Position numbers and translations under genes: made by a program. 64,000 nt of DNA, taken from the NCBI GenBank assembly GCA_018241685.1, contig JAFEDJ010000067.1, positions 1 to 64,000 of the forward strand, given 5' to 3'. Positions 1-8,776 of the stretch are shown here, piece after piece. A model generated the notes under the pieces. That model did not search any database. It saw nothing but the letters and a program-made list of their open reading frames with translations, and was not told the origin of the DNA. Position 1 is the first letter of the stretch. Every line of letters begins with the position of its first letter. The DNA is from Pseudomonadota bacterium. Lineage in GTDB: Bacteria > Pseudomonadota > Gammaproteobacteria > Burkholderiales > Rhodocyclaceae.

Positions 1-110
1 ATGTCCGGGCGGGAACCTTCGACGTGGATCTTGCGGGAATTGGGCAGTGGCGCAACGGCCGCTTCGTCCACATGGGCGGACGCGGCGAGGAATTTGTCGG
101 TGGCGTTCAT
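1..110 (-). CDS. thiC: Phosphomethylpyrimidine synthase ThiC, N-terminal fragment
   Basis: The first 36 codons of a minus-strand gene that runs off the left edge. The peptide begins MNATDKFLAASAH and contains LPNSRKIHVEGSRPD, the conserved N-terminal signature of ThiC. ThiC is the radical-SAM [4Fe-4S] enzyme that converts aminoimidazole ribotide to HMP-phosphate for thiamine synthesis. The catalytic domain is outside the window. An AGGAG ribosome site lies a few bases before the ATG. The upstream TPP riboswitch independently supports the assignment and predicts repression by thiamine pyrophosphate. Confidence 0.93.
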   Translation of the reverse strand, partial: MNATDKFLAASAHVDEAAVAPLPNSRKIHVEGSRPD

Positions 111-113
111 GGA

Positions 114-161
114 GGCTCCTTTGGGGGAGGGCCGCCGGAAGAGGGAAAGGCGGCAGGAGCC
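114..161 (-). promoter_or_regulatory. Putative riboswitch expression platform masking the thiC ribosome site
   Basis: Just after the aptamer the minus strand carries GGCTCCT (161-155). It is perfectly complementary to AGGAGCC (120-114), which is the thiC ribosome-binding site. Between them lies a GCCGCC/GGCGGC hairpin (about 154-131). No run of U residues follows, so translational masking of the Shine-Dalgarno is more likely than termination. The pairing is seen in the sequence; the mechanism is inferred. Confidence 0.6.
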
Positions 162-246
162 ACGTTTCCCTACGCCGGCACGACCCGGATCAGGTTCGGA
201 GGGTAAGTCTCAGCCGGGCGATCAAGCGCCGCGGCACCCCTAACGT
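162..246 (-). ncRNA. TPP riboswitch (THI element) of thiC
   Basis: Reading the minus strand, the conserved parts of the aptamer appear in order: a GGGGTGCC start (about 240-233), CTGAGA (213-208), ACCTGATC (195-188) and GCGTAGGGAA ending near 165. Helix P1 closes by ACGTT (246-242) pairing with AACGT (166-162). Spacing matches the standard proteobacterial thiC aptamer. Known function of the family: binding of thiamine pyrophosphate represses the downstream gene. Confidence 0.95.
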
Positions 247-449
247 TTGTGCCGGCAAAGTACTGGAAGCCACAGGTAAACGCAAGATTTGGCGGGATTT
301 TCTGTCGATACCGCGGCGTTGTGGACAGTGGGCTCCAGGGGGTGAAATTCGACGGGAATGGCGCCATGCCTAAAGGTTTGGGTCATTGCGGCCGAAATAG
401 GTAGCAATCGGCCATCCAGTGGCCACGCATATTTCCCGGAGACGCAACC

Positions 450-1895
450 ATGCGCCAACGCATGCGACCCCTTGCTATAGCCCTGCTGGCTTGTTCCTGC
501 ATGACGTCCGCCCTGGCGGCCGACTGGCAGACTGTCGCGTCCGACAAGAAGCGGACCATCGAACTCGACCGCGCCAGCATCCTGCAATCCGATCCCGGCA
601 CCAAGGTGGCATGGGGGCGGATCGTGCTGTCCGACGCGGAGGCTGTTGCGGCAGGCTATGTGTCGGTGAAGGCGTTGAATCGCTACGACTGCCGCAACCA
701 GACCTTCGCCACCGTCAAGCGCGTCTATCTGGATGCCGATGCGATGGTCATCAAGGATGAGAAGGTCAAGGTCGAGAAGGATATGCCGGTCGCGCCGGGT
801 AGTGTGGACGAGCGGTTGTGGCGCGACGTCTGCAAGCCCGCAGGCGGAGTGGCTGATATTTCCCAACTCGCCAAGACTGCGTCCAGGGCTGCCCAGACGG
901 CCCAGGCCGGCAAGCCTGAACTGCGGTCGGCAGACTATCGGCCAACCAAGGGAACCGACAAACCCGTGACGACCCAGGTCGCGGAAGGCAAGGGCGAGCG
1001 TGCGGACGAGATCACGCTGCCGATCAAGAAGAATTTCATCGAGAAACCTGCTGCACCCAAGGGCGAGGCGGCCGAAAAGCCGGTGCGTGCCGAGGCACCG
1101 CCACCGGAGGTGCAACGTGTGCCGGTCTATATCCCGGCGCCGCGTCCGCGGCCGCGCGTCGCGAGGGCTCCGGTGCAGTATGCCGAGTCTCCGCGCCCCG
1201 TCGCGCTGGCACATCACGAGATTCACTGGAGTTATGAGGGTGACAACGGCCCACCGAACTGGGGCTCCCTCAAGCCCGAGTGGCAACTTTGCGGCAGTGG
1301 CGAGCGGCAGTCGCCGATCGATATCCGCGAAGGCATCAAGGTGGATCTGGAGCCCATCCAGTTCGACTACCATCCGTCCAACTTCCGCATCGTGGACAAT
1401 GGCCACACCATCCAGGTGAACCTCGGCCAGGGCAACACGATGTCGGTGATGGGGCGCGTCTACGACCTCGTCCAGTTCCATTTTCACCGGCCGTCGGAAG
1501 AGCGGGTCAATGGGCGCGGCTTCGACATGGTCGTGCATCTGGTGCACAAGGACCTGGATGGCCGGCTGGCGGTGGTCGCAGTGTTGCTGGAGCGCGGCAA
1601 GGCGAATGCGTTGATCCAGACCTTGTGGAACAACCTGCCGCTTGAAAAGGACGCCGACTATTCGCCGGACGGGGTCAGCATCGATCTGAACCAGTTCCTG
1701 CCGGAAAATCGTAGTTACTACACTTACATGGGATCGTTGACCACGCCGCCGTGCAGTGAGGGCGTGCTGTGGATGGTCATGAAACAGCCCCAGCCGATCG
1801 CGGCCGAACAGATCGCGATCTTCTCGCGTCTGTACCCGATGAACGCACGGCCGATCCAGTCAGTACGCAGTCGCCTGATCAAGGAGTCGCGCTGA
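450..1895 (+). CDS. Secreted alpha-carbonic anhydrase with N-terminal adhesin-E-like domain
   Basis: 481 residues. A signal peptide ends at about residue 23 (SALA/ADW). Residues 24-130 resemble the surface-adhesin protein E domain. A Pro/Lys/Arg-rich linker (about 150-250) leads to a complete alpha-class carbonic anhydrase (about 256-480). Zinc ligands are H344 and H346 (QFHFH) and H363 (VVHLVH). H319 in NGHT matches the proton-shuttle His64 of human CA II, T431 matches Thr199, and C281/C435 could form the disulfide usual in bacterial enzymes. It would hydrate CO2 in the periplasm. A GGAGA ribosome site precedes the ATG, and a terminator follows 60 bases after the stop. The adhesin-like domain is a family-level guess. 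Confidence 0.9.
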   Translation: MRQRMRPLAIALLACSCMTSALAADWQTVASDKKRTIELDRASILQSDPGTKVAWGRIVLSDAEAVAAGYVSVKALNRYDCRNQTFATVKRVYLDADAMVIKDEKVKVEKDMPVAPGSVDERLWRDVCKPAGGVADISQLAKTASRAAQTAQAGKPELRSADYRPTKGTDKPVTTQVAEGKGERADEITLPIKKNFIEKPAAPKGEAAEKPVRAEAPPPEVQRVPVYIPAPRPRPRVARAPVQYAESPRPVALAHHEIHWSYEGDNGPPNWGSLKPEWQLCGSGERQSPIDIREGIKVDLEPIQFDYHPSNFRIVDNGHTIQVNLGQGNTMSVMGRVYDLVQFHFHRPSEERVNGRGFDMVVHLVHKDLDGRLAVVAVLLERGKANALIQTLWNNLPLEKDADYSPDGVSIDLNQFLPENRSYYTYMGSLTTPPCSEGVLWMVMKQPQPIAAEQIAIFSRLYPMNARPIQSVRSRLIKESR

Positions 1896-1955
1896 TCCAT
1901 GTCTGCGGCGCCTCTGGCGCACGGGACGTGTCTCCCGGTGGTGGTGCGGATGTGC

Positions 1956-1986
1956 GGGCCGGCCCTGTGGGGCTGGCCCGTGGCTT
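1956..1986 (+). terminator. Intrinsic terminator after the carbonic anhydrase
   Basis: GGGCCGGCCC and GGGCTGGCCC form a GC-rich stem with a TGTG loop (one G-T pair), followed by GTGGCTTTTG. The remaining bases to 2158 hold no feature that I can recognise. Confidence 0.65.
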
Positions 1987-2158
1987 TTGTGGCGACGGCT
2001 GTTTGATTTGCTCGTGCGATGTGAGCTGCCCGCGTCGCTCAGTACCTGGCCGCGCCTGCGTGGACTCGGTGCTGGCCCCGCAGGCGGCCTCCCGGTGACC
2101 CTGTTCAGGGCATCCCTGGTGGTCTTGCGTTGATCGGTGGAGGCGCATTGCCGATGGA

Positions 2159-3436
2159 TCATGCAACTTGAGCCCTGCCGGCCAGTTCTTTGCTCTCGGC
2201 TTCTTTTCGATAAGTCTTCAGCCAGCGCCATGAGGTGACGAGAATCACCATGATGTTGTACGGAAGGTCGAAGTAGGCCAGGCTCAAGAAGGCGCCGCCC
2301 ACCGCATATCCGATGAGGGAGACCTGGCACATCCCGGCCAGATGGAATAGCCAGAGCAATTCCGGATCATGCCTGGTTTCCTTCCGGATGCGGCTTGCAA
2401 TGCCTAGCGAGCTCATCCATACGCCGAGGAAAAGGAACAAGCCAATGTAGCCGTGCTCGGCCAGGACCGAGAAATAGATGCTATGGGCGACATGGATGTC
2501 GACGGGGTTGGGGGCGTACCAGGCGAAAGTCTCAGGCGTATACGCTTCAAAACCAGCACCGGTGAGGCGATGGTTGGCGATATTGACGGCCAGATGCCAC
2601 GCATTGATACGCCCCATGGCCGACCCATCGTTCTGATAGTCCTGGATGGTACTCATCCGGGACTCCCAGGTGGAGGGCATGAAGCTGATCAGCAGTGTGC
2701 CGACCAGGACGATTGAAATGCCCGTGAGCGCCTTACGTTCAGAGCGTAGCCATAGCACGAATCCCATCGCTGCGATTGCCAGGAGGGCTCCACGGGATTG
2801 AGTGCCCAATGCAGCTGCCGCTGACAGTAGGGTCAGTGTGAGCAAACCGCGCTTGACCCACTTCTGCGGCGAAACCAGGCGCAGGTAGTTCATCAGTGGG
2901 ATGGTCATGATGAGCGCGGTGCCGAGCTCATTGTTATCTTCGATAAAGCTCCCTGGCGGGCCCCAGACACGTGCTCCACCACCCGTGAGAGCGGTAAAGA
3001 ATCCCCCTTTCAGCCCGAAGAATCCGATCGAAAGTACGTTGATCCACAGGAATAGCTGGATGTGTCGGCGTTCATGCAAGGCGGCCAGTGCCACAACAGT
3101 CATTATCTGGATTTTGAGGATCTTCTTGAGTTGAACGATTGAATCCCCAGGATAGATCGCTGCTGCTGTCGTGATGGACATCCAGATGATGAACAGGGCC
3201 AGGAAGATGACTGGGCGTTCCTTAGGTATGGCGAGTGTGTCTTTGGTGACGGCCAGTGAAATCAACGCAGCCGCGGCGGCGATGGCCGCAAATGGCATGT
3301 CGAAGGCGAAACCGTACGCCAGGCGATGCGGGTTCATGAGGCTTATCCAAGACCACAGATTGACCGCCACGTAGGTATGTTTTACTGCTTTGGGGAGGGC
3401 CCAAAGCAGGATCAGGACCAGCAGCAGGTCACGCAC
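2159..3436 (-). CDS. Putative O-glycosylation ligase, exosortase-A-system type (Wzy/WaaL-like)
   Basis: 425-residue polytopic membrane protein with about ten hydrophobic segments and the large periplasmic loop typical of O-antigen ligase/polymerase folds (about residues 250-310). The N-terminal MRDLLLVLILLWALPKAV and the internal GPPGSFIEDNNELG look like the family annotated as O-glycosylation ligase of the exosortase A system. Such enzymes transfer lipid-linked glycans on the outer face of the inner membrane. The start is GTG with a GAGG ribosome site 8 bases upstream. No exosortase, PEP-CTERM substrate or EPS gene lies beside it, so it is an orphan here. It could instead serve the glycan cluster at 52671-63449. 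Confidence 0.8.
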   Translation of the reverse strand: MRDLLLVLILLWALPKAVKHTYVAVNLWSWISLMNPHRLAYGFAFDMPFAAIAAAAALISLAVTKDTLAIPKERPVIFLALFIIWMSITTAAAIYPGDSIVQLKKILKIQIMTVVALAALHERRHIQLFLWINVLSIGFFGLKGGFFTALTGGGARVWGPPGSFIEDNNELGTALIMTIPLMNYLRLVSPQKWVKRGLLTLTLLSAAAALGTQSRGALLAIAAMGFVLWLRSERKALTGISIVLVGTLLISFMPSTWESRMSTIQDYQNDGSAMGRINAWHLAVNIANHRLTGAGFEAYTPETFAWYAPNPVDIHVAHSIYFSVLAEHGYIGLFLFLGVWMSSLGIASRIRKETRHDPELLWLFHLAGMCQVSLIGYAVGGAFLSLAYFDLPYNIMVILVTSWRWLKTYRKEAESKELAGRAQVA

Positions 3437-3837
3437 GGGATGCCTCGCGGGATAGCGTAGTGCATTGAGTCAATGCAGAAATGAGTTTGTCGCGAAAGGG
3501 CCAGGGGCGCAGCCGCTGGGGCCTGCGCGGGTCCGGCCGAAGCGCCTTTACAGGGCCGACTGGAGACGGTTTTCTTTTCCGAGGCGGGTATTCCTCTGCG
3601 CCTAGACTGCGGGCCGTACTGAGGAAGGCCGGCACAGCCACTCTCATCGAAAAAGCCATACTGCCGGTATGGTAATCGAGAAGCGGGAAGGCGATAGTTC
3701 TACGAGCGGACAAGGGAATTACCGGCGAATATACGGTCAGTCGGGGCGCCAAGTTTAGCCGACTCGGCGCTACGCATTTGCGAAAAAATGCCCTCTTGCC
3801 GATCATTGCCAACGGCATCGCGGGGCGGTTGGCATCT
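3437..3837. other. 401-base intergenic region
   Basis: Lies between the ligase start and the sensor kinase stop. Open frames exist on both strands, but none has a convincing ribosome site or a recognisable product. The only structured element seen is the terminator-like hairpin at 3650-3672. The promoter of the ligase should lie near its 2159-3436 gene start but could not be pinned down. Confidence 0.6.
3650..3672 (-). terminator. Probable terminator of the hybrid kinase
   Basis: On the minus strand CCATAC-CGGCA-GTATGG forms a 6-bp hairpin followed by CTTTTT. It lies about 165 bases past the kinase stop. The stem is short, so efficiency is uncertain. Confidence 0.5.
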
Positions 3838-6441
3838 CTATGTTGCCAAGTGTTGCGAGCAGGTTTCGAAGCGTAGCAAGGCTTCATCGAGCAATTGCCA
3901 GTGGCCGGCCATGGCTGGGGCGGAAAGAGGGGGCGCAAGGGCGCCTTCGAGCGCCAGGCAGGCGTCGGCAATTCCGGTCAGGCCAAGAGTCGCGGCTGTG
4001 CCCCGGAGGGCATGGGCGCGGCGGGAGAGCGCAATATTGTCCTGCTCGTCGAGGGCTTGGCGCAGTTGCATGCGTTCTTGGGGGAGGCTGCGCCGGAAGC
4101 TCTGCAACAAGGTCCGGTAGGCTGCCGGCTTGCCACCCGTGTTGCGCAGGCCGGCAGGAATGTCCAACCCCGGGATATCGGCCAGGGGGCTCAGCGGCGG
4201 GGCGGCCGCTGCAAGTTTTGGCGTCGTATTCGCCAACGCCTGCACGCTGTCTGTCTCGATACGTGGTTTGGCGGGTAGCCAGGCCAGCAGCATGGCGTAC
4301 AGAGCTTCGGGATTGACCGGTTTGGAGATGTGGTCGTTCATGCCGGTATTCAGGCAGTTCTGGCGGTCTGCGGCAAAGGCGTTGGCAGTCATCGCCAGGA
4401 TTGGGATCTGTGCGTAGCCGGGTAGGGCGCGGATTGCCCGGGTGGCCTCGACGCCGTCCAGTTCGGGCATCTGCATGTCCATCAGGATCAGGTCGTAGGG
4501 CTGTGCGGTGGCCATCGCGACGGCTTCGTTGCCGGTGCGGGCGAGGTCGGCACTGAGGCCTGCCTGGGCGAGCAGGGCCAGGGCGACCTGCTGATTGGCT
4601 TCCATGTCTTCGGCCAGCAGGATGCGGCAGCCACCGCACTCGGTGGCCAGACGAGGGGCAATGCCCGGGTCGGCCGTATGGGGGGCGGTGTCGCCAGGGA
4701 GAAAGTCGTCAGTGCGTGCCAGGCGCAGCGTGACCCAGAAGGTGGAGCCGTGGCCGGGACTGCCCTCAACGCCGACGTCACCGCCCATCAGGCAGGCCAG
4801 GTGGCGGGTGATCGCAAGTCCCAGTCCGGTGCCACCGAACTTGCGCGTGGTGCCTGGGTCGGCCTGTTCGAAGGCCTCGAACAGGCGGGCCTGCTGCGTG
4901 GAGTCCAGGCCGATGCCGGTGTCGCTGACTTCGAAGCGTACTGTCCAGCCGTCTGGATGCTCTGCCGTGACAAAACCGCGTAGCGTGATGTGTCCGCGCT
5001 CGGTGAACTTCACCGCGTTGCCCAGGTAGTTGACCAGGATCTGACCGATGCGGGTGGCGTCGCCGTGCATGATTGGTGGTAGTGCGGCGATGTCCACGCC
5101 GATGCGCAGGCCTTTGGCCCGGGCCCGGGTGGCAATCATCTCGACGGCCTGCTGGACTATTGTCGCGGTCCGGAAACTGACCGTCTCCAGCTGGAGTTTG
5201 CCGGCCTCGATCTTGGACAGGTCGAGGATGTCGTTGATGAGGGCGAGCAGGTGGGTGGCGGCGGTGGAAATGTGCGTTATCCAGTCCTGCTGGTCCGGTC
5301 GTGGGTTCCCCGTCTTGAGGAGATGGCTGGCGCCGATGATGGCATTCATCGGGGTGCGGATCTCATGGCTCATGTTGGCCAGGAAGGCACTCTTGGCCTG
5401 GCTGGCCTGCTCGGCGGCATCACGGGCGGTAAGCAGCTCGGTGGAGCGCTCGGCGAGGCGGCGATTGCTCTCCTCGAGCTGCCGTGTGCGTTCAGCGAGC
5501 AGCGCGTCGGCCTGGCTCTGGTGATGCATGGCCCGGGCCACCAACAGGCCAAGGGTGACCAGTACCGCCCCTCCCAGCAGGCTCAGGAGCAGACCCCGGT
5601 TCCATTCGGCAAAGGCTTCGTCGGTGGGAATGCCAACTACCACGTAGAGGGGGTAGCGGACCGCCTTGCGGTAAGCGTTCATGCGCTCGATGCCATCGAT
5701 CGGAGAGATCCCGATCTCCAGGCCGTCAGTACTGCCGCTGCGAATTGCATTGACGACCACCGGGGTGGTGCGAGCCTGTCCGACGGCGTTTTCGACCGTC
5801 GGCTGGCGGACGATGATGCGGCCGATCCCATCCACTACGCTGATGCGCGTGCGCGGTGACAGGCCGAGGGTGGAGTAGTAATCGAGAAAGCCTTCCGCCA
5901 GTCCGAAGTTGGCCACCACCATGCCGCCGAAGCTGCCGTCCGGCAAGTCGAGGCGGCGGGCGATCTGGATACCCCATTTTTTCGATACGCGGCCCTTGAT
6001 CGCGCCGGACACCACGGGTTGATGCCGCCCACTGTTCTTCAATTCAAGAAAATAGTCCCGGTCTTCGAGCGTGCTGCCGGGTGGGCTGCCGACCGAGTTG
6101 GCGTAGACGTGGCCGGCCGCGTCGGTCAGGGAGATGGAGACCACGCCATTGGTGCGATGCTGATGGGCGACGAGCAGGGCGGTCAGCTCATCCCGGCGGC
6201 TGGCCAGGAGTTGCCGGGCATTGCCCAGATCGGTGGCCGTAACGCGCTCCGCGATGCTCTGCAGCATGTCGTCGACCCGATCGATGTTGCCAGAGGCGTG
6301 CTGCTCGATCATGCGGGCGAGGGTCGTTGCCCGATCTTCGGTCTGATGCCAGATGGTGTCCCGCGACGCAACCAGACTCCCCATCAGGAACAGGATGAAG
6401 CAGGTGACGATCAGCAGGATCATCGAGACATTCTTGTTCAC
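3838..6441 (-). CDS. Membrane hybrid histidine kinase: Cache sensor, HisKA, HATPase, receiver, HPt
   Basis: About 867 residues from a GTG start (GGAAG ribosome site 8 bases before). A TTG at 6495 would add 18 residues but looks weaker. Order: TM helix (about 5-25), periplasmic Cache/PDC-type sensor (about 30-280), second TM (about 285-305), coiled coil, HisKA with phospho-acceptor H359 in NMSHEIRTP, HATPase with GLGLAI, receiver with phospho-acceptor D655 in LMDMQMPELDG and K707 region (SKP), and a C-terminal HPt with H810 in RRAHALRG. This is the BarA/ArcB-type phosphorelay plan. The cognate response regulator is not adjacent. The ligand is unknown. Confidence 0.9.
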   Translation of the reverse strand: MNKNVSMILLIVTCFILFLMGSLVASRDTIWHQTEDRATTLARMIEQHASGNIDRVDDMLQSIAERVTATDLGNARQLLASRRDELTALLVAHQHRTNGVVSISLTDAAGHVYANSVGSPPGSTLEDRDYFLELKNSGRHQPVVSGAIKGRVSKKWGIQIARRLDLPDGSFGGMVVANFGLAEGFLDYYSTLGLSPRTRISVVDGIGRIIVRQPTVENAVGQARTTPVVVNAIRSGSTDGLEIGISPIDGIERMNAYRKAVRYPLYVVVGIPTDEAFAEWNRGLLLSLLGGAVLVTLGLLVARAMHHQSQADALLAERTRQLEESNRRLAERSTELLTARDAAEQASQAKSAFLANMSHEIRTPMNAIIGASHLLKTGNPRPDQQDWITHISTAATHLLALINDILDLSKIEAGKLQLETVSFRTATIVQQAVEMIATRARAKGLRIGVDIAALPPIMHGDATRIGQILVNYLGNAVKFTERGHITLRGFVTAEHPDGWTVRFEVSDTGIGLDSTQQARLFEAFEQADPGTTRKFGGTGLGLAITRHLACLMGGDVGVEGSPGHGSTFWVTLRLARTDDFLPGDTAPHTADPGIAPRLATECGGCRILLAEDMEANQQVALALLAQAGLSADLARTGNEAVAMATAQPYDLILMDMQMPELDGVEATRAIRALPGYAQIPILAMTANAFAADRQNCLNTGMNDHISKPVNPEALYAMLLAWLPAKPRIETDSVQALANTTPKLAAAAPPLSPLADIPGLDIPAGLRNTGGKPAAYRTLLQSFRRSLPQERMQLRQALDEQDNIALSRRAHALRGTAATLGLTGIADACLALEGALAPPLSAPAMAGHWQLLDEALLRFETCSQHLAT

Positions 6442-6733
6442 TGTGGATGCTTCCGGGGTGGGGCTCGGCCGGGCACGGGTGGCGCCATGGCCCAAGTTGA
6501 AAACTGTTCGGAATATACAGAAAGGGTGAAGGCTTGCGGAGGAAGGAAATCACTGCATAAGGTGGGAAAATTTGAATGCTCAAAATGGGTGTCGTGGTGG
6601 CTTGGATGCCTGGGGTGGGTGGCGATGCTGATGTTGTTTTCCGAGCTTCCCGTCTGCGGGATTTATGGGGCTGGACGTCGGCACTTGGCATGAGGCAAGG
6701 TGCTGGCGGTCGGACTGGATAAAGGGGGTTCGC

Positions 6734-7954
6734 ATGGGAGGCGGCGACAAGGCGGCGATGACATTCGGCGCAGTGGCGGGACGGATTCCGCGCGGTATCT
6801 GGGCGCTGGGGCTGGTGTCGATGCTGATGGACATCTCGTCCGAGATGATCCACGCGCTGTTGCCGGTCTACCTGGTGTCGGTGATGGGGGCGTCGATGCT
6901 CGCCGTCGGCTTCATCGAAGGCATTGCAGAGGCGAGCGCGGCAATCACCAAGGTGTTTTCGGGGGCGTTGTCCGACTGGCTTGGGCGGCGCAAGCTGCTG
7001 GCAGCGCTTGGCTATGGCCTGGCGGCCTTTACCAAGCCGGTGTTCCCGCTGGCCGGGACACTGGGCTGGGTAGTGGCGGCCCGTTTCGTAGACCGCGTTG
7101 GCAAAGGTATCCGGGGGGCACCGCGGGATGCGCTGATCGCCGACCTGGCGCCGCCGGAGCTGCGCGGGGCGGCTTTTGGCCTGCGCCAGTCCCTCGACAC
7201 CGCTGGCGGCTTTATCGGCCCGCTGCTGGCGATCGGCCTGATGGGGTTGACCGCCGACAACATTCCACTGGTGTTCTGGTTTGCGGTGATCCCGGCCTTC
7301 GCCTCTTTTGTGGTGATCCTGCTGGCCGTGCACGACGCGCCGCGTCCGGCTGAGGCGGTCAATCCGCGGATGCCCCTGTCGCGGGCCGAACTGGCGCGAC
7401 TACCGGCCTTCTACTGGGGCATCGTGGCGCTCTCCGCGGTGTTCACGCTGGCCCGTTTCAGCGAGGCCTTTCTCGTGCTGCGCGCGCAGGAGGTCGGTGT
7501 GGCGCTGGTCTATGTGCCGGCCGTGCTGGTGGTGATGAACGTGGTGTATTTCCTGTCCTGCTACCCGATCGGCGTGCTGGCTGACCGCTGCCACCGGGGC
7601 ATGCTGCTGACGCTGGGCTTGGCCGTGCTGGTTCTGGCCGATCTGGCGCTGGGCGTGGTCGATGGCTTGCCCGGTTTTGTGTTGGGGCTGGTGCTGTGGG
7701 GCCTGCACATGGGCATGACCCAGGGTCTGCTGGCGACGCTGGTAGCCGATGCGGCGCCAGCCGAACTGCGGGGCACGGCCTTCGGCGTCTTCAATCTGGT
7801 CGGCGGCGTTGCGCTGCTGGCCGCCAGCGTGATTGCCGGCGGCCTGTGGGACGTCTTCGGCTCCCGCGCGACCTTCATGGCCGGTGCCCTGTGTGCGGCG
7901 CTGGCCTTGCTGGGGGCATTGCCGCTGCTGCGCCGCCGGCCGCAGGCCGGCTGA
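6734..7954 (+). CDS. MFS transporter
   Basis: 406 residues with about 12 membrane segments. The loop 2-3 motif is present as GALSDWLGRRKLL, and RFVDRVGKGIRGAPRDALIAD resembles a family of MFS exporters often annotated as multidrug or sugar transporters. The start at 6734 is chosen because of an AAGGGGG ribosome site; an upstream in-frame ATG at 6665 would add a poor 23-residue leader. The gene stands alone between divergent and convergent neighbours. Substrate unknown. Confidence 0.85.
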   Translation: MGGGDKAAMTFGAVAGRIPRGIWALGLVSMLMDISSEMIHALLPVYLVSVMGASMLAVGFIEGIAEASAAITKVFSGALSDWLGRRKLLAALGYGLAAFTKPVFPLAGTLGWVVAARFVDRVGKGIRGAPRDALIADLAPPELRGAAFGLRQSLDTAGGFIGPLLAIGLMGLTADNIPLVFWFAVIPAFASFVVILLAVHDAPRPAEAVNPRMPLSRAELARLPAFYWGIVALSAVFTLARFSEAFLVLRAQEVGVALVYVPAVLVVMNVVYFLSCYPIGVLADRCHRGMLLTLGLAVLVLADLALGVVDGLPGFVLGLVLWGLHMGMTQGLLATLVADAAPAELRGTAFGVFNLVGGVALLAASVIAGGLWDVFGSRATFMAGALCAALALLGALPLLRRRPQAG

Positions 7955-7967
7955 CGGCGTATCGGCA

Positions 7968-8108
7968 TCAGAAGCACATGCCCAGGATTTCCCGGTACAG
8001 CCAGTCGTAGCCGGCCACGCCGCAGGCCGCGGTCAGCGCGCAGAGGGCGTAATCCACCAGGCGGCTGCGCCAGGGCGGGGCGGAAGCCGCTTCGGACGGG
8101 GTGTTCAT
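7968..8108 (-). CDS. 46-residue single-pass membrane peptide
   Basis: The ATG overlaps the stop of the TPR gene (ATGA), so translation is probably coupled. The product starts MNTPSEAASAPPWRSRL and contains one hydrophobic segment (about residues 18-34, LVDYALCALTAACGVAGY), ending DWLYREILGMCF. It is too small for automatic calling but its codon use, coupling and placement at the end of a six-gene overlapping series support it. No family recognised; it may be a membrane anchor or a toxin-like peptide. Confidence 0.65.
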   Translation of the reverse strand: MNTPSEAASAPPWRSRLVDYALCALTAACGVAGYDWLYREILGMCF

Positions 8109-8767
8109 TTCGCGGCCAGCTTGTCGGCGTGCTTGCTGCGGATCTCGTCGAGCAGGGCTTGCACGTCCTTGTGGCGGCCGGCGTCCGCATCTTCGCGGCC
8201 GGGGCGCGGTGGGGCGGCGAGGGCTTGCTGCAGGTGCTCGACGGCGCCAGCGTAGTCGCCCTTGTCGGCCAGGTAGTCGGCGTAGAAGTAGTGGGCGTCG
8301 ATGCCCTTCGGGTTCATCTTCAGCGCCGTTTCCAGGTACTTGCGGGCCTGATCCTTGTCGCCGAAGCCGATCGGCCAACCCGGCACTTTGCCGTACAGGC
8401 TGCCGAGGCTGGTGTAGACCGAGCCGTGGAGGGTCTGCGGGTCGATCTTCTCGGCTGCCAGCAGCAGGTCGCGGGCCTGCTTGGCGGCGGACAGCGCCCC
8501 GAGGCCGCCGTTGGCCTTGGCGTAGCTGGCCAGCACGATGGCTTCCCAGACCAGCGGCTGGGGCTTGCCCGGTTCGGCGACGACCAGCTTGTCGGCCTGT
8601 TCGGCGAGTTCCTTGAAGGCCTTTGCGTGCTCCTTGGCGGGCGCCTGGTAGTTGATGCGCGCCCAGCGGTGGGCGATGTCGGCGACGGCAGGTTCGAGCT
8701 TGCCGTCATCGGCCATGGCGGTGGCGGACAGCAGGGCGAGCAGCAGGGCGGCGAGGGGTTTCTTCAT
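8105..8767 (-). CDS. Periplasmic TPR protein
   Basis: 220 residues. Signal peptide MKKPLAALLLALLSATAMA, then helix-rich sequence with tetratricopeptide-like repeats. The clearest is about residues 137-180: DQARKYLETALKMNPKGIDAHYFYADYLADKGDYAGAVEHLQQAL (pattern only). It has a strong GGAG ribosome site just before the ATG. It sits nine bases after the SDR gene and overlaps the small membrane peptide. TPR proteins act as scaffolds; its partner is probably encoded in the same operon. Confidence 0.8.
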   Translation of the reverse strand: MKKPLAALLLALLSATAMADDGKLEPAVADIAHRWARINYQAPAKEHAKAFKELAEQADKLVVAEPGKPQPLVWEAIVLASYAKANGGLGALSAAKQARDLLLAAEKIDPQTLHGSVYTSLGSLYGKVPGWPIGFGDKDQARKYLETALKMNPKGIDAHYFYADYLADKGDYAGAVEHLQQALAAPPRPGREDADAGRHKDVQALLDEIRSKHADKLAAK

Positions 8768-8776
8768 GGGGGGCTC

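Noticed and set aside
6442..6495. TTG start for the hybrid kinase
   Set aside because: TTG is rare and has no ribosome site, while GTG at 6441 has GGAAG at a good distance.
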